From NCBI RefSeq assembly GCF_030866765.1, contig NZ_CP133017.1, positions 2,772,001 through 2,836,000 on the forward strand: a DNA stretch of 64,000 nucleotides. The letters run 5' to 3'. The notes under the pieces are model-generated. The model was given only the letters and a program-made list of their open reading frames with translations, ran no database searches and was not told the DNA's origin. A program made the position numbers and the translations under genes. This stretch comes from Paenibacillus silvisoli. GTDB lineage: Bacteria; Bacillota; Bacilli; Paenibacillales; Paenibacillaceae. This document shows, in pieces, positions 15,789 through 24,816 of the stretch; within the stretch, counting starts at the first letter, position 1, and every line of letters begins with the position of its first letter.

Positions 15789-18134
15789 ATGCAGCTAAGA
15801 AAGAAACTACTGATCTTCACCGCTCTTATGACCTTAGTCGGACTTTTGCTTGGCTTTATCGGATTGAACCGGATTTTGCTGCATCGTTTTGCCGAGTTAG
15901 ATGAAAGCGCTCTCCGAGCCGATATCAACAATATTCTATATTCCTTGACCGATGAAATGCGGATAATCAAAACAAGCATGGAGAACTATTCGGCATGGGA
16001 CGATACGTATCGCTTCGTTCAACGATCGTCCGGCCTGAAAAACATCGATGAAGATGAATACATAAAAAACGCTTATCCCGATGCTACCTTCAGCATCAAT
16101 AAAATTCATATGGCCGCACTGATAAACCGGGAAGGACATGTTGTCTACGGAAAGCAATTTCAACCTGCAACCAAACGTTTAGTGCCACTCCACACCGATT
16201 TCTTGAACCTGTTTGCTTCGAATCGAGCCGCTTTATTAAAATTTTCGGGGCCTCATGATTCGAAATTGGGTGTAGTGCTTTTAGGCGGCGTTCCGGTGAT
16301 GATCGTATCGCTGCCGGTCGTCACTTCAAACCTGGAAGGACCTATACAAGGCACGCTGATCGTCGGACGGATGCTAGATCAAGTCGAAATCAATCGGCTC
16401 AACGAGCGCAGCCAATCGGAAATCCATGTCTGGAATTATGCCGAATTAAAGAAACAAACTAGGATAAACGACGATATTTGGTTTCAGAAGGAGTCCCGGA
16501 ATCAAGCGCAGGTTTTTGCGGTAGTGGACGATATTTTCGGCTATCCGTCTATCGTGATTTCCACTATGAAACACCGTGCCGTTTACGAAAGCGGCAGTAA
16601 ATCCGTATTTACGTTTGCCATTATACTTTTTATATCCATCATCGCTACGGCGGGCTTGGGAATCGCCTTCATAAACCGTTACATCTTAAGCCGTATTACC
16701 GCTCTTGCCGAGAACATCCATAATATCGGGAAGAAAAAAGATTTCTCTCTGCGGATCCGAGGGAGCGGCAACGATGAGTTTATCGCCCTTGAGCATGAAT
16801 TTAACCGCATGATGTCCTCCTTGGAAGAGGCTCAAGCAACCTTAAGAGCGCGCACCGTCATCGATCCTTTGACTCAGTTGTATAATCGTTCTTATTTTTA
16901 CGAAAAATTGAATGCCTCCATAGTAGAGGCTGATAGCGGAATACGCAAAATTGCCGTCCTATTCATCGATCTGGATCATTTTAAATCCGTCAACGATAAA
17001 TGGGGCCATGATTTCGGGGATGGATTGCTGCAGGAGACAGCTAAACGAATCGTCTCTTGCGTACATCCTTCCGACATCGTCTCGCGTCTCGGAGGCGACG
17101 AATTCACCGTACTGCTCTCTCATTGCGAAACGGACGAACAATTCGGCGAGCTGGCGGACCGAATCCATCGCTCTTTAGCCTCCGTTTATTCGATCCAGGG
17201 CCAACTCATCTCGATCACGGCGAGTATCGGAATGAGTCTATATTCTCATAATGGCGCGCGCTCCGAAACGCTTGTTACCCATGCGGATATTGCCATGTTT
17301 CAAGCCAAAAAAATGGGACGAAACGCCATGGTCGCTTTTTCGGATTTGCTTTTGGATAACCTGAAGAGAGTCACGGTTCTGGAAAAACAGCTTCTTTCCG
17401 CCGTCGCCCTTAACGAATTCGAAATTGTCTATCAGCCGATCTTGACCTGCGCGACGCATGAACCCGTTAAGCTCGAAGCCCTTATTCGTTGGCGCAATCC
17501 GATCTATGGCCTCGTTCCGCCATCGGAATTCATTCCGCTAGCCGAATCGACGGGGGCTATCGCCGATATCGGCGCTTGGGTGATCGACCGCGTATGTTCG
17601 GATTTGCGGATGTTCCACGATGAAGGCATGAGGCTGAAAATCGCCGTTAATATTTCGGTTGTTCAGTTGGAGCAGCGAGATTTGCTGCTTGATTTAACGC
17701 AAGCATTGCACGCTTTCCGGATTGATCCGGAGTGGCTTGAGTTGGAAATAACGGAATCCAGCTTAATGTCCAGCGAGGATGCCGTCTTGATTTTGCGTCG
17801 GCTTCGGGAACAAGGCTTTAAAGTGTCGTTGGACGATTTCGGAACGGGCTATTCATCCTTGAGTTATTTAAGGCGATTTCCCGTTGATTGCATTAAAATC
17901 GACCGCAGCTTCATTGCTGAAATGGCCCACCATTCCTCAGACAAAACGCTCGTCAACGCCATCATCGATCTCGGACATAATTTAGGATTGACCGTTGTGG
18001 CCGAAGGCGTCGAAGACGACAAGCAATTGGCGATCCTGACCGAACTCGGATGCGATTTGGTTCAAGGCTATTACTTCAGCAAACCAAAGAATAAGAAGGA
18101 TTTGAGTCAATTTCTCCACCGTAGAGAGAGATAA
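15789..18134 (+). CDS. Membrane GGDEF-EAL protein with CHASE4-like sensor
   Basis: Protein of 781 residues for cyclic-di-GMP turnover. Order: transmembrane helix (about 5-26), extracytoplasmic sensor (about 30-275) resembling CHASE4 (ENYSAWDDTYRFV is typical), second helix (about 280-303), HAMP-like linker, GGDEF domain and EAL domain. The GGDEF site is intact (GGDEF at 435-439). The EAL domain has EALIRW at 563-568 and DDFGTGYSSL, with KIDRSFI, so catalytic residues look complete. Both synthesis and breakdown are therefore possible; which dominates cannot be read. ATG 15789 is chosen because GGAGG is eight bases upstream. A terminator follows. Confidence 0.9.
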   Translation: MQLRKKLLIFTALMTLVGLLLGFIGLNRILLHRFAELDESALRADINNILYSLTDEMRIIKTSMENYSAWDDTYRFVQRSSGLKNIDEDEYIKNAYPDATFSINKIHMAALINREGHVVYGKQFQPATKRLVPLHTDFLNLFASNRAALLKFSGPHDSKLGVVLLGGVPVMIVSLPVVTSNLEGPIQGTLIVGRMLDQVEINRLNERSQSEIHVWNYAELKKQTRINDDIWFQKESRNQAQVFAVVDDIFGYPSIVISTMKHRAVYESGSKSVFTFAIILFISIIATAGLGIAFINRYILSRITALAENIHNIGKKKDFSLRIRGSGNDEFIALEHEFNRMMSSLEEAQATLRARTVIDPLTQLYNRSYFYEKLNASIVEADSGIRKIAVLFIDLDHFKSVNDKWGHDFGDGLLQETAKRIVSCVHPSDIVSRLGGDEFTVLLSHCETDEQFGELADRIHRSLASVYSIQGQLISITASIGMSLYSHNGARSETLVTHADIAMFQAKKMGRNAMVAFSDLLLDNLKRVTVLEKQLLSAVALNEFEIVYQPILTCATHEPVKLEALIRWRNPIYGLVPPSEFIPLAESTGAIADIGAWVIDRVCSDLRMFHDEGMRLKIAVNISVVQLEQRDLLLDLTQALHAFRIDPEWLELEITESSLMSSEDAVLILRRLREQGFKVSLDDFGTGYSSLSYLRRFPVDCIKIDRSFIAEMAHHSSDKTLVNAIIDLGHNLGLTVVAEGVEDDKQLAILTELGCDLVQGYYFSKPKNKKDLSQFLHRRER

Positions 18135-18137
18135 AAG

Positions 18138-18178
18138 AAGAGGCACCCTTAGGGAACCTTAGGGGGGCCTCTTTATCG
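18138..18178 (+). terminator. Intrinsic terminator after GGDEF/EAL gene
   Basis: AAGAGGC / GCCTCTT outer stem at 18138-18144 and 18167-18173 with CCCTTAGGG-type inner pairing, then TTTAT. Confidence 0.6.
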
Positions 18179-18217
18179 TTGAAGGATGTATTGGAAATTT
18201 GTACAATATAGGAAACG

Positions 18218-18661
18218 TTATTTCGCATTTCTTCTGATGTAGTTAATATGCCATCGCAGAAATAATAACGTGAAGAAGTAATAGACAGCGGAATACCATA
18301 GCTTCCAGCCATCGTAGATAATATATTTCACGTGGACTAGGACTGCTTCAAACAACACGGAGTAGACTAACCAGGCAATGACATATAACGCGAATGACCT
18401 CGCTTTTGTCGGCAAGAAATTAAGGTAGATGATCCCGTATGATGCGCCTAACGTCCATTCTAATACGTGAACCCATAATTGGATGCCCGGTTGAGCGATC
18501 TCATAGAGCTTGAGGTGCAAGGCGAGAATAATGTCGGAACTAAAATTAATGCAAGCGACGGTAAACCATGTCGCGTATATTTCCGACTTTGACAACCTTT
18601 TTGGCATGCGCCAAATGATGATCAGGTTTAAGAATAATGCCAAATACGGAAGCCGCCACAT
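18218..18661 (-). CDS. Small multi-pass membrane protein, possibly CBO0543-like
   Basis: About 147 residues with four or five predicted membrane helices (for example YLALFLNLIIIW, IILALHLKLYEIA, SFALYVIAWLVYSVLFEAVLV, AVYYFFTLLFL). The layout and aromatic character resemble the CBO0543 family of Bacilli membrane proteins of unknown function, but that assignment is tentative. ATG 18661 is preferred: the ribosome site GGAGG is six bases upstream and overlaps the codons of the longer start at 18682. Confidence 0.65.
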   Translation of the reverse strand: MWRLPYLALFLNLIIIWRMPKRLSKSEIYATWFTVACINFSSDIILALHLKLYEIAQPGIQLWVHVLEWTLGASYGIIYLNFLPTKARSFALYVIAWLVYSVLFEAVLVHVKYIIYDGWKLWYSAVYYFFTLLFLRWHINYIRRNAK

Positions 18662-18733
18662 AGTCATCCTCCAGGTGTTCATCTATTTCTAAAAGTATGC
18701 CCAAAATGGCAAAATCGAAAGGAGCGCGCAAAG

Positions 18734-19213
18734 ATGTTTCGGATCGAACGGCTGCAGGATCAGCCGCAAGCTTTTATCGATGAGGCGGTCTCGTTCTTTT
18801 GGAAGCAATGGGGGACGGAGCAAAATGCTGCCTTCTATCGTGATTGTATCGTGCATGCCATGCAGCCTGACATCGACGTGCCGAGATTTTACGTGGCGTT
18901 GGAGCGGGAGCATGACCTGATGGTCGGCATGTGCGCGGTGCTGCGCAACGATCTTATTAGCCGGCAGGACTTGTTTCCCTGGCTCGCGTGCCTATACGTG
19001 AATCCGGCCTACCGGGGGCAGGGACTCGGCAGCAGCTTGATGGAGCATGCGGCGGCGGAGCTTCGGGAGCATGGGCATGCGCAGCTTTTTCTGAGTACGA
19101 CTTTGGACGGTTATTATGAGCGTTACGGGTGGCATTATTTTAGTCCCGGCTACTATACGGATGGCAGCGCAACGAAGATCTATCGGATTTCATTGAAGGG
19201 GGAGGATGCTTGA
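18734..19213 (+). CDS. GNAT-family N-acetyltransferase
   Basis: Single-domain protein of 159 residues. The acetyl-CoA loop is NPAYRGQGLGSSLMEHA after the LACLYV strand, and LFLSTTLDGYYERYGWHYF forms the closing motif. The substrate is unknown. It opens a run of three GNAT genes on one strand; AAAGGAG lies upstream, and its stop overlaps the next start (TGATG). Confidence 0.82.
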   Translation: MFRIERLQDQPQAFIDEAVSFFWKQWGTEQNAAFYRDCIVHAMQPDIDVPRFYVALEREHDLMVGMCAVLRNDLISRQDLFPWLACLYVNPAYRGQGLGSSLMEHAAAELREHGHAQLFLSTTLDGYYERYGWHYFSPGYYTDGSATKIYRISLKGEDA

Positions 19214-19716
19214 TGATCATCGAAAATATTACGCCAGACGACGTGGAAGCGTATTGGCGTTTGCGGCTTGAAGCGCTGCGGTGCAGCCCGGAGGCTTTCG
19301 GATCGACCTACGAATCCGCAGTGACTACGCCGCTGGAGGCTGTTAAGGAACGGATTCAGGTGAAGCCGGATCAGTTTATTTTAGGCGCGTATTCGGATGG
19401 TGGAGAGCTTGTCGGCATGGTCGGCTTCCGCAGAGAGGAATCGCCGAAAATGCTCCATAAGGGCTTTGTATGGGGGATGTACGTGTCGGCGGCCGCTCGG
19501 CAGCAAGGCGTCGGACGCAAGCTCATGTTGGAGCTGCTTAACCGGGCAAGCAAGGCGGAAGGGCTCGAGCAAATCAATCTTATGGTCGTGGCGAGCAATG
19601 AAAACGCAAGAGGCTTGTACTTGTCGCTCGGCTTTGAAGTCTATGGGCTGGAACGCAGGGCGCTTAAATATGACGGGAACTATTACGATGAAGAGTTAAT
19701 GGTCTACTGGATTTAA
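19213..19716 (+). CDS. GNAT-family N-acetyltransferase
   Basis: Second of three tandem GNATs, 167 residues. Motif A is GMYVSAAARQQGVGRKLMLELL, and NLMVVASNENARGLYLSLGFEVYG completes the fold. The N-terminus reads WRLRLEALRCSPEAFGSTYE, seen in many GNATs of unknown substrate. GGAGG at 19201-19205 serves ATG 19213, and the one-base overlap with the previous stop implies coupled translation. Confidence 0.82.
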   Translation: MIIENITPDDVEAYWRLRLEALRCSPEAFGSTYESAVTTPLEAVKERIQVKPDQFILGAYSDGGELVGMVGFRREESPKMLHKGFVWGMYVSAAARQQGVGRKLMLELLNRASKAEGLEQINLMVVASNENARGLYLSLGFEVYGLERRALKYDGNYYDEELMVYWI

Positions 19717-19733
19717 TCAGGGAGGTATAGCGT

Positions 19734-20183
19734 ATGATACGCCAGCTAGCGGAAGGAGAAGCGCTGCCTTACGAGCTGCTGCTTCTCGCGGACCCGGAAC
19801 GTCAAGCGATCGATGCGTACGCGGATCGTTGTGTTTGCATGGTGATGGAACAGGTCGGGGAGACGGCAGGCGCGTACTTACTGCTGGAAACTCGGCCGAA
19901 GACGGCTGAAATCATGAACATTGCCGTTCGGGAGGACCGTCAGGGCAGAGGATACGGTCGGCGGCTGATCGAGCATGCGGTTCGGTATTGCAAGGAGCAG
20001 GGCTATCGGCAGCTGGAGATCGGAACGGGCAATTCCAGTCTTGGACAGCTCGGTCTATATCAGAAATGCGGATTTCGCATCATAGGCGTCGAGCCCGATT
20101 ATTTCGTGAAGCATTATGCGGAACCGATCATCGAGAACGGCATTCCTTGCCGGGATATGATCAGGCTGAGGCTGGAATGGTAG
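19734..20183 (+). CDS. GNAT-family N-acetyltransferase
   Basis: Third GNAT of the run, 149 residues. Motif A is REDRQGRGYGRRLIEHAVRY, followed by LEIGTGNSSLGQLGLYQKCG and a conserved FRIIGVEPDYF segment close to the YvbK-like group. GGGAGG is 17 bases after the previous stop. The three proteins differ clearly in sequence, so this is not a recent tandem duplication. A terminator follows. Confidence 0.82.
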   Translation: MIRQLAEGEALPYELLLLADPERQAIDAYADRCVCMVMEQVGETAGAYLLLETRPKTAEIMNIAVREDRQGRGYGRRLIEHAVRYCKEQGYRQLEIGTGNSSLGQLGLYQKCGFRIIGVEPDYFVKHYAEPIIENGIPCRDMIRLRLEW

Positions 20184-20186
20184 AGG

Positions 20187-20223
20187 CAGTTCGGAACGAT
20201 TGTTGTTCCGGACTGTTTTTTTT
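20187..20223 (+). terminator. Intrinsic terminator closing the GNAT trio
   Basis: CAGTTCGGAAC / GTTCCGGACTG stem (one mismatch) with a seven-base loop and eight T. Confidence 0.85.
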
Positions 20224-20278
20224 GCAGCTTTGACTGGAAATAAAAAATAGCGGGTGTATTCATTTGCCCCTTGCATTG

Positions 20279-20292
20279 CGAACGTACATTCG
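20279..20292. promoter_or_regulatory. LexA (SOS) box 1
   Basis: CGAACGTACATTCG is one base away from the Bacillus-type LexA consensus CGAAC-N4-GTTCG. It lies just upstream of the probable -10 TATAAT at 20296-20301 of the Y-family polymerase gene. Confidence 0.75.
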
Positions 20293-20308
20293 GTGTATAA
20301 TAGAAACG

Positions 20309-20322
20309 AGAACGTATATTCG
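20309..20322. promoter_or_regulatory. LexA (SOS) box 2
   Basis: AGAACGTATATTCG keeps the GAAC-N4-(A)TTC core of a LexA site. Its start is 30 bp after box 1, so the two boxes flank the -10 element at 20296-20301. Double boxes fit tight SOS repression. Confidence 0.65.
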
Positions 20323-20343
20323 CATCACTGGAAGGTGGGGGCC

Positions 20344-21597
20344 ATGGAACGCATCATTATGCTGGCGGACTGTCAGTCGTTCTATGCGTCCGTCGAGAAG
20401 GCGGCGCACCCGGAATATCAGAATAAGCCCGTCGCGGTCGCGGGAGATCCCGCGCGGCGATCAGGCATTATATTGGCGGCTTGTCCCGTCGCAAAGCAAT
20501 ACGGCGTTTCGACAGCGGAAACGCTTGGCGAGGCGCTTGGCAAATGTCCGGAGCTGATCATCGTCAAGCCGCGCATGCAGACGTATATCGATGTGTCGCT
20601 AATGATAACGGAAATTTATGAAACGTTTACCGACATGGTTGAGCCTTTCTCGATTGACGAGCAGTTTCTGGACGTGACCGGTTCGGTCAATTATTTTGGC
20701 TCGGCGGAAGAAATTGCCCGCCGTATACAGAACAAAATCATGCTGTACACCGGCGTTTGGTCGCGGGTCGGCATCAGCTCGACGAAGGTGCTTGCCAAGA
20801 TGGCGACGGACATCTGGGCCAAGAAGAGCGAGAGCGGTATATTCACGCTGCCGAGCTCGTCGTTGGAGACGACGCTGTGGCTGCAGCCCGTGAGCAAAAT
20901 GTTCGGCATCGGCTCGCGAATGACGGCGCATTTTCAGCGGATCGGCATTTTTACGATCGGCGATCTGGCGCGCATGCCGCTTGCCGAGCTGAAGCGCAAG
21001 ATGCGCGTGCTGATGGGGCGCAACAGCGACATTCAGGCGGAGCTGTATTGGCAGACGGCCAACGGCATCGACAGCAGCCCGGTCAAGCCGAGCACGCACA
21101 ACGGCCAGCAGGCGGTCGGCCATCAGATGACGCTGCCCCGCGACTTCAGCAGCCGCTCCGACATCGACGTCGTGCTGCTGGAGCTGAGCGAGGAAGTCAG
21201 CCGGCGATGCCGGGCCAAGGGCTATATGGGGCAAGTCGTCTCAGCCGGCGCGCAAGGGGCGGACTTCGATAAGCCGACCGGCTTCTTCCGGCAGACGACG
21301 CTGGCGGATCCGACGAACATTACGCGGGAAGTATTCGATGCGGCGCGCAAGCTGTTCGATACGCATTGGGATCAGATGCCTGTCCGGAAGCTAGGAGTCA
21401 CGCTGTCGAAGCTGTCCCAGGACCATGAGTACCAGCTGACGATGTTCGGTAACCGCGAGCGGGTACGCAGGCTGGAGCGGACGACCGACCAAATCAAATA
21501 CCGCTACGGGAGTACGGCGATTTTGCGCGCCTCCTCGCTGCTGGAGGCCGCACAGGCTCGCGAGCGCAGCGTGAAAATCGGGGGACATTACAGATGA
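20344..21597 (+). CDS. Y-family DNA polymerase, UvrX/YqjW type
   Basis: Translesion polymerase of 417 residues. Catalytic palm residues are Asp9 in MLADCQSFYASVEK and the pair Asp105-Glu106 in FSIDEQFLDVT. The finger and thumb segments include RVGISSTKVLAKMATD and a helix-hairpin-helix FGIGSRMTAHFQRIGIFTIGDLA. The little-finger domain follows at about 240-350. The sequence type is that of the B. subtilis YqjW/UvrX group, which lacks a clear canonical clamp motif at the end, rather than the DinB/PolIV housekeeping group. ATG 20344 has GGAAGGTGGGG upstream. The two LexA boxes make it a likely SOS gene, and the next gene overlaps it by four bases. Confidence 0.9.
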   Translation: MERIIMLADCQSFYASVEKAAHPEYQNKPVAVAGDPARRSGIILAACPVAKQYGVSTAETLGEALGKCPELIIVKPRMQTYIDVSLMITEIYETFTDMVEPFSIDEQFLDVTGSVNYFGSAEEIARRIQNKIMLYTGVWSRVGISSTKVLAKMATDIWAKKSESGIFTLPSSSLETTLWLQPVSKMFGIGSRMTAHFQRIGIFTIGDLARMPLAELKRKMRVLMGRNSDIQAELYWQTANGIDSSPVKPSTHNGQQAVGHQMTLPRDFSSRSDIDVVLLELSEEVSRRCRAKGYMGQVVSAGAQGADFDKPTGFFRQTTLADPTNITREVFDAARKLFDTHWDQMPVRKLGVTLSKLSQDHEYQLTMFGNRERVRRLERTTDQIKYRYGSTAILRASSLLEAAQARERSVKIGGHYR

Positions 21598-22109
21598 GCA
21601 AAAAACTGGAAGGGAACGGCCGTTGGGAATCGAGCCGCATGATGCTGCCGGAGCACCGGGAGCAGTATTTGCACCGCAGGGAGCCGACCGGTCCGGGAGA
21701 GCAGCCGAAGGAGACCGTGGAACCCGGGAGATCGACCCCCGAGCAGCTGCCGACGAAAGAAGAGCTTGAGCTTATCCGCGATTTCGTGCTGCTTCCGATC
21801 ATGATGACGATCGTCGATAAGAACTGCACCGAAATCGGCTTATCCTCTTATTCCATGAAAGGTTTATATATGAAAGCCTCCGAGGTGCTTATGGCGCGCA
21901 TCCACGAAGAGCTGAGCACGATCCGCAAGGAGATGAAGCGCCGCCAGATCAAAGTGTTCGAGGATGAGCGGGTGGACAGCGCCATTCATTACCACTTTAT
22001 TTGCCGAGGCTACCGAGATACGTTTGCCATGATGAGAGACGTCGTGCGCGCCGAGATGAGCGTGCGCATTGCCAGATACGTGGCAGAGATGTTTAAAGCG
22101 AAAAGCTGA
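21594..22109 (+). CDS. YolD-like-domain protein, SOS polymerase partner
   Basis: A 171-residue protein whose N-terminus (KLEGNGRWESSRMMLPEHRE) carries the YolD-like signature, followed by an acidic Pro-rich linker and a helical C-terminal domain (about 55-171) that I do not recognise. YolD-like proteins are commonly encoded beside Y-family polymerases of Bacilli and are thought to modulate them, as in the YqjW/YqjX pair. The start overlaps the polymerase stop (ATGA), so stoichiometric coupled synthesis and SOS control are likely. It is longer than plain YolD proteins (about 90-110 residues). Confidence 0.8.
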   Translation: MSKKLEGNGRWESSRMMLPEHREQYLHRREPTGPGEQPKETVEPGRSTPEQLPTKEELELIRDFVLLPIMMTIVDKNCTEIGLSSYSMKGLYMKASEVLMARIHEELSTIRKEMKRRQIKVFEDERVDSAIHYHFICRGYRDTFAMMRDVVRAEMSVRIARYVAEMFKAKS

Positions 22110-22317
22110 TAATTATGGACATATTCAGCCCTGTGAAGCCTGCTCTATAATGAGGATAACCGAGGCCACGGCGAGGAGGACAATGTGCAAGATGGAAGCA
22201 AACGCACCAAGCAAGAGCTGGCTGCCTGAACCGGAGGGATATCGACCGGTCAGAGCTCCGCATGCGCTCAAAGTTATTGCAGGCAGTATAAACCACAAAC
22301 AATCGGAGGATGCGTCA

Positions 22318-22698
22318 ATGGTAGTTAACACAAGTCCAATTCAAGCCCGGGTTGCCGGGATCTTCATTCCCGTGCGCGATATCGAGCGGGCAAGAGAGTG
22401 GTATTGCCGGATTTTCGGCATCGCGGAGACGCCGGAAATTATGAACGGGCATTTATGCCCGCTGCCTACGGACGGTCCCGGCATTATTCTCGATACGATG
22501 CCGATGTGGGGCGGCAAGGAAGAAGGCGGCCCATCGACGTACGATACGCCTGCAGCGATGTTTCCGACGGACGATTTGGAAGGCGCCTACAAATTCATGC
22601 AGGAGCAGCAGGTGGAGTTCGCGTCCGGCATCGAGTTTAACCATTGGTTCGCATTCCGCGATTCCGAAGGCAATCTGCTGATGGTTGTAAAGGCATAG
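22318..22698 (+). CDS. VOC-family protein
   Basis: Glyoxalase-fold protein of 126 residues: VAGIFIPVRDIERAREWYCRIFG, AMFPTDDLEGAYKFM and HWFAFRDSEGNLLMVVKA. The typical metal histidine in strand 1 is not obvious (IFIPV in place of a His), so metal chemistry is uncertain. CGGAGGA at 22304-22310 selects ATG 22318 within a longer open frame. The 208 bases before it hold no other recognisable gene. Confidence 0.75.
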   Translation: MVVNTSPIQARVAGIFIPVRDIERAREWYCRIFGIAETPEIMNGHLCPLPTDGPGIILDTMPMWGGKEEGGPSTYDTPAAMFPTDDLEGAYKFMQEQQVEFASGIEFNHWFAFRDSEGNLLMVVKA

Positions 22699-22750
22699 CT
22701 GCTGCAACTTTTGCGGATAGGCTCGCGTCGGTAGCCATGAGGTGATTGAC

Positions 22751-23287
22751 ATGGTGAAGAAAACGGCGGCCATAGCCGGGATGACCGTACTTCTGTTATT
22801 CATGGCTGCTTGCGGCGGCCGAACGGAAAACGGTCATTCTCCGGCAGCAGAGCCGGTACCCGTCCAAAGTGAACAGTCGGCGACGCTTGTGAGCTTGCCG
22901 AAGGTGACGGATCCGTATACGCGCGAGCAGGCGAGCGCGAACGGGGACGTCGTCAATGTCGACGGCAAATATACGAATCTAGAGAAGTGGCGGCAATTTA
23001 TGGAGCATGTAAAGGCGAAGAGTCCGGAGCCGGAGAGCGTGCGCATTACGTTGTATACGATTGAAGGAGATCCGATCTTCTACGAGCTGGTCTACGACGG
23101 GAAAGAGATTCGCTATACGTTCGATAACTCGATGGACGCGTTCGGCTCCGACCAAGGCAGGCCGACCACGACATGCACGGGATTTGACACAAAGACGGTG
23201 GAGCAGGCAGGCACTTTCGTTGTGCTGACGGGCTGCTCGAACGGGAACACCGGAGATACGTTCTTTTTCGACGCGGATGCCAAATGA
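22751..23287 (+). CDS. Lipoprotein with DUF4362 domain
   Basis: About 178 residues. A signal peptide ends in a lipobox (LLLFMAACGG), so the protein should be anchored outside the cell membrane. The domain begins near NGDVVNVDGKYTNLEKW and continues through RITLYTIEGDPIFYELVYDGKEI..YTFDNSMDAFGS and FVVLTGCS, the DUF4362 pattern common in Bacilli. Two further cysteines (TTCTGF and LTGCS) could form a disulfide. Function unknown. GAGGTG is upstream of the ATG. Confidence 0.8.
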   Translation: MVKKTAAIAGMTVLLLFMAACGGRTENGHSPAAEPVPVQSEQSATLVSLPKVTDPYTREQASANGDVVNVDGKYTNLEKWRQFMEHVKAKSPEPESVRITLYTIEGDPIFYELVYDGKEIRYTFDNSMDAFGSDQGRPTTTCTGFDTKTVEQAGTFVVLTGCSNGNTGDTFFFDADAK

Positions 23288-23354
23288 AAACGGTTGTACG
23301 TCCCGACCTCATGCATTAGAATGAGAGGACATCGGCAAGAGGGAAGGCACGACA

Positions 23355-24647
23355 ATGTGGAAATATACGTATCATATGGTTCGGGACTTGTCACCGGGCG
23401 TAAAACGGTTCATCGCAACGGAAAGCTTGTTTGGCGTTGCCGCAGGTATTTTTAGTCTTATCTTGAATTTGCATTTGCTAGAGCTTGGATTTTCGAAAGA
23501 TTTTATCGGACAAATTACGTCGATCGGAGCGCTTACCGTCGGCCTTACAAGCTTGCCCGCCGGAATGATCGTCCAGCGCGTCGGGCGGAAGCGGATGCTG
23601 GTCATCGGCATGCTGCTGTCCGTGGTCTCGCTCATACTATTCGGGCTGGGCACGAGCAAAGCCGCCATCATTTCAGCGCAGCTCATATGGTCGCTTGGCG
23701 TCTCGGCAATCGTCAATTCGGAAATTCAGCTGATCTATGAATATTGCCGAAGCAAGAAGGAAGAGACGAGCGCCTATTCGCTGCTGTTTGCGATCTTCAC
23801 GCTGTTTACGGGCATCGGGACGATGCTGGGCGGGTATTTGCCGAACTGGCTTAACGGCGGCACGACGGTCTATCAGTACGCCTTCTTCGCGGCAGCGGTC
23901 TGCTTCGCCGCATCCGCGCTGCTGCGGGCCGCTTTGCTGCCGGCATCCGGGCCAGCTCCGGCCGCTGGCAGCGGACAAACGGCAGCCGGAAGAGCTGCCG
24001 GAAGAGCTGCCGAGCCTGTGGAATCCAGGGGAGATCGGCGGAGAAACCGACATGCCATCTCTTTCCTTCTCGTATTGTCGCTATTGATCTTTAACTCGGG
24101 CTTTACGTTCGGGATGCTGAGTCCGTTTTTGAATGTCATCCTGAAATTCAGGTTCGACATGAACGACGACGCGATCTCCTGGCTGCTTGCTTTGTCCGGT
24201 TTCTTCTTCTTTGTCGGCTCGCTCGTCATGCCGTATTTCAAGGAGAAGCTGGGCAGCCGAATGAGCTTTATCGTCTTGTTCGCGTTCAATATCGCCATCG
24301 TTGCGCTCATGGCAATAGCGATGCCGGCAGCATCGTTTGCCGTTCTGCTCCTGCTGCGAGGGACAGGCTTTACGATGCTGAACAACCTCGTGGACAGCGA
24401 GTCGATGTCGGCGGTAGCCGAGGAAGACCGCAACCTGTTCGCAGGGATGCGGACCGTCTCCAGAAGTATCGGCAATACGATTGCCTCGTACTGGGCCGGG
24501 TTTATTCTCGCGGCGAACCACTATGCGCTGCCCTTCATCCTGACGGCTGCCGCGCTGCTGCTCGGTTTTGCAGGTTATGCATGGCTGGTGCAAGGAGCCC
24601 TTGAAAGGCGGCAGCTTCAGAGAACGACAGCTGTGGAAATGAATTAA
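23355..24647 (+). CDS. Major facilitator superfamily transporter
   Basis: A 430-residue membrane protein with twelve predicted helices in two halves. The MFS loop motif between helices 2 and 3 is GMIVQRVGRKRMLVIG. The central cytosolic loop (about 195-235) is Ala/Gly/Arg-rich and contains a perfect 12-bp tandem duplication (GGAAGAGCTGCC twice, near 23990-24013), probably a neutral length change. Substrate unknown; a drug or sugar exporter is possible. GGGAAGG precedes the ATG; a strong terminator follows. Confidence 0.83.
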   Translation: MWKYTYHMVRDLSPGVKRFIATESLFGVAAGIFSLILNLHLLELGFSKDFIGQITSIGALTVGLTSLPAGMIVQRVGRKRMLVIGMLLSVVSLILFGLGTSKAAIISAQLIWSLGVSAIVNSEIQLIYEYCRSKKEETSAYSLLFAIFTLFTGIGTMLGGYLPNWLNGGTTVYQYAFFAAAVCFAASALLRAALLPASGPAPAAGSGQTAAGRAAGRAAEPVESRGDRRRNRHAISFLLVLSLLIFNSGFTFGMLSPFLNVILKFRFDMNDDAISWLLALSGFFFFVGSLVMPYFKEKLGSRMSFIVLFAFNIAIVALMAIAMPAASFAVLLLLRGTGFTMLNNLVDSESMSAVAEEDRNLFAGMRTVSRSIGNTIASYWAGFILAANHYALPFILTAAALLLGFAGYAWLVQGALERRQLQRTTAVEMN

Positions 24648-24653
24648 ATTGCA

Positions 24654-24688
24654 GGGCGACCATATCCGATATGGTCGCCCTTTTTTTT
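24654..24688 (+). terminator. Intrinsic terminator after MFS gene
   Basis: GGGCGACCATA-TCCGA-TATGGTCGCCC, 11-bp perfect stem, then eight T. Confidence 0.9.
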
Positions 24689-24816
24689 CACGAGCATTTA
24701 TAACGAAAAACGACAAAAGAACAAGTAATCTCACACGATATCCCGACATACTAATCAAAACAATTTTAATAGAATGTTTTCTGTAACCTATAATCGAATT
24801 CTTGGGGGGCACTAGT

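Noticed and set aside
22125..22331. 68-codon minus-strand frame with a membrane-like segment
   Set aside because: Overlaps the start and ribosome site of the VOC gene; no ribosome site of its own and no recognised family.
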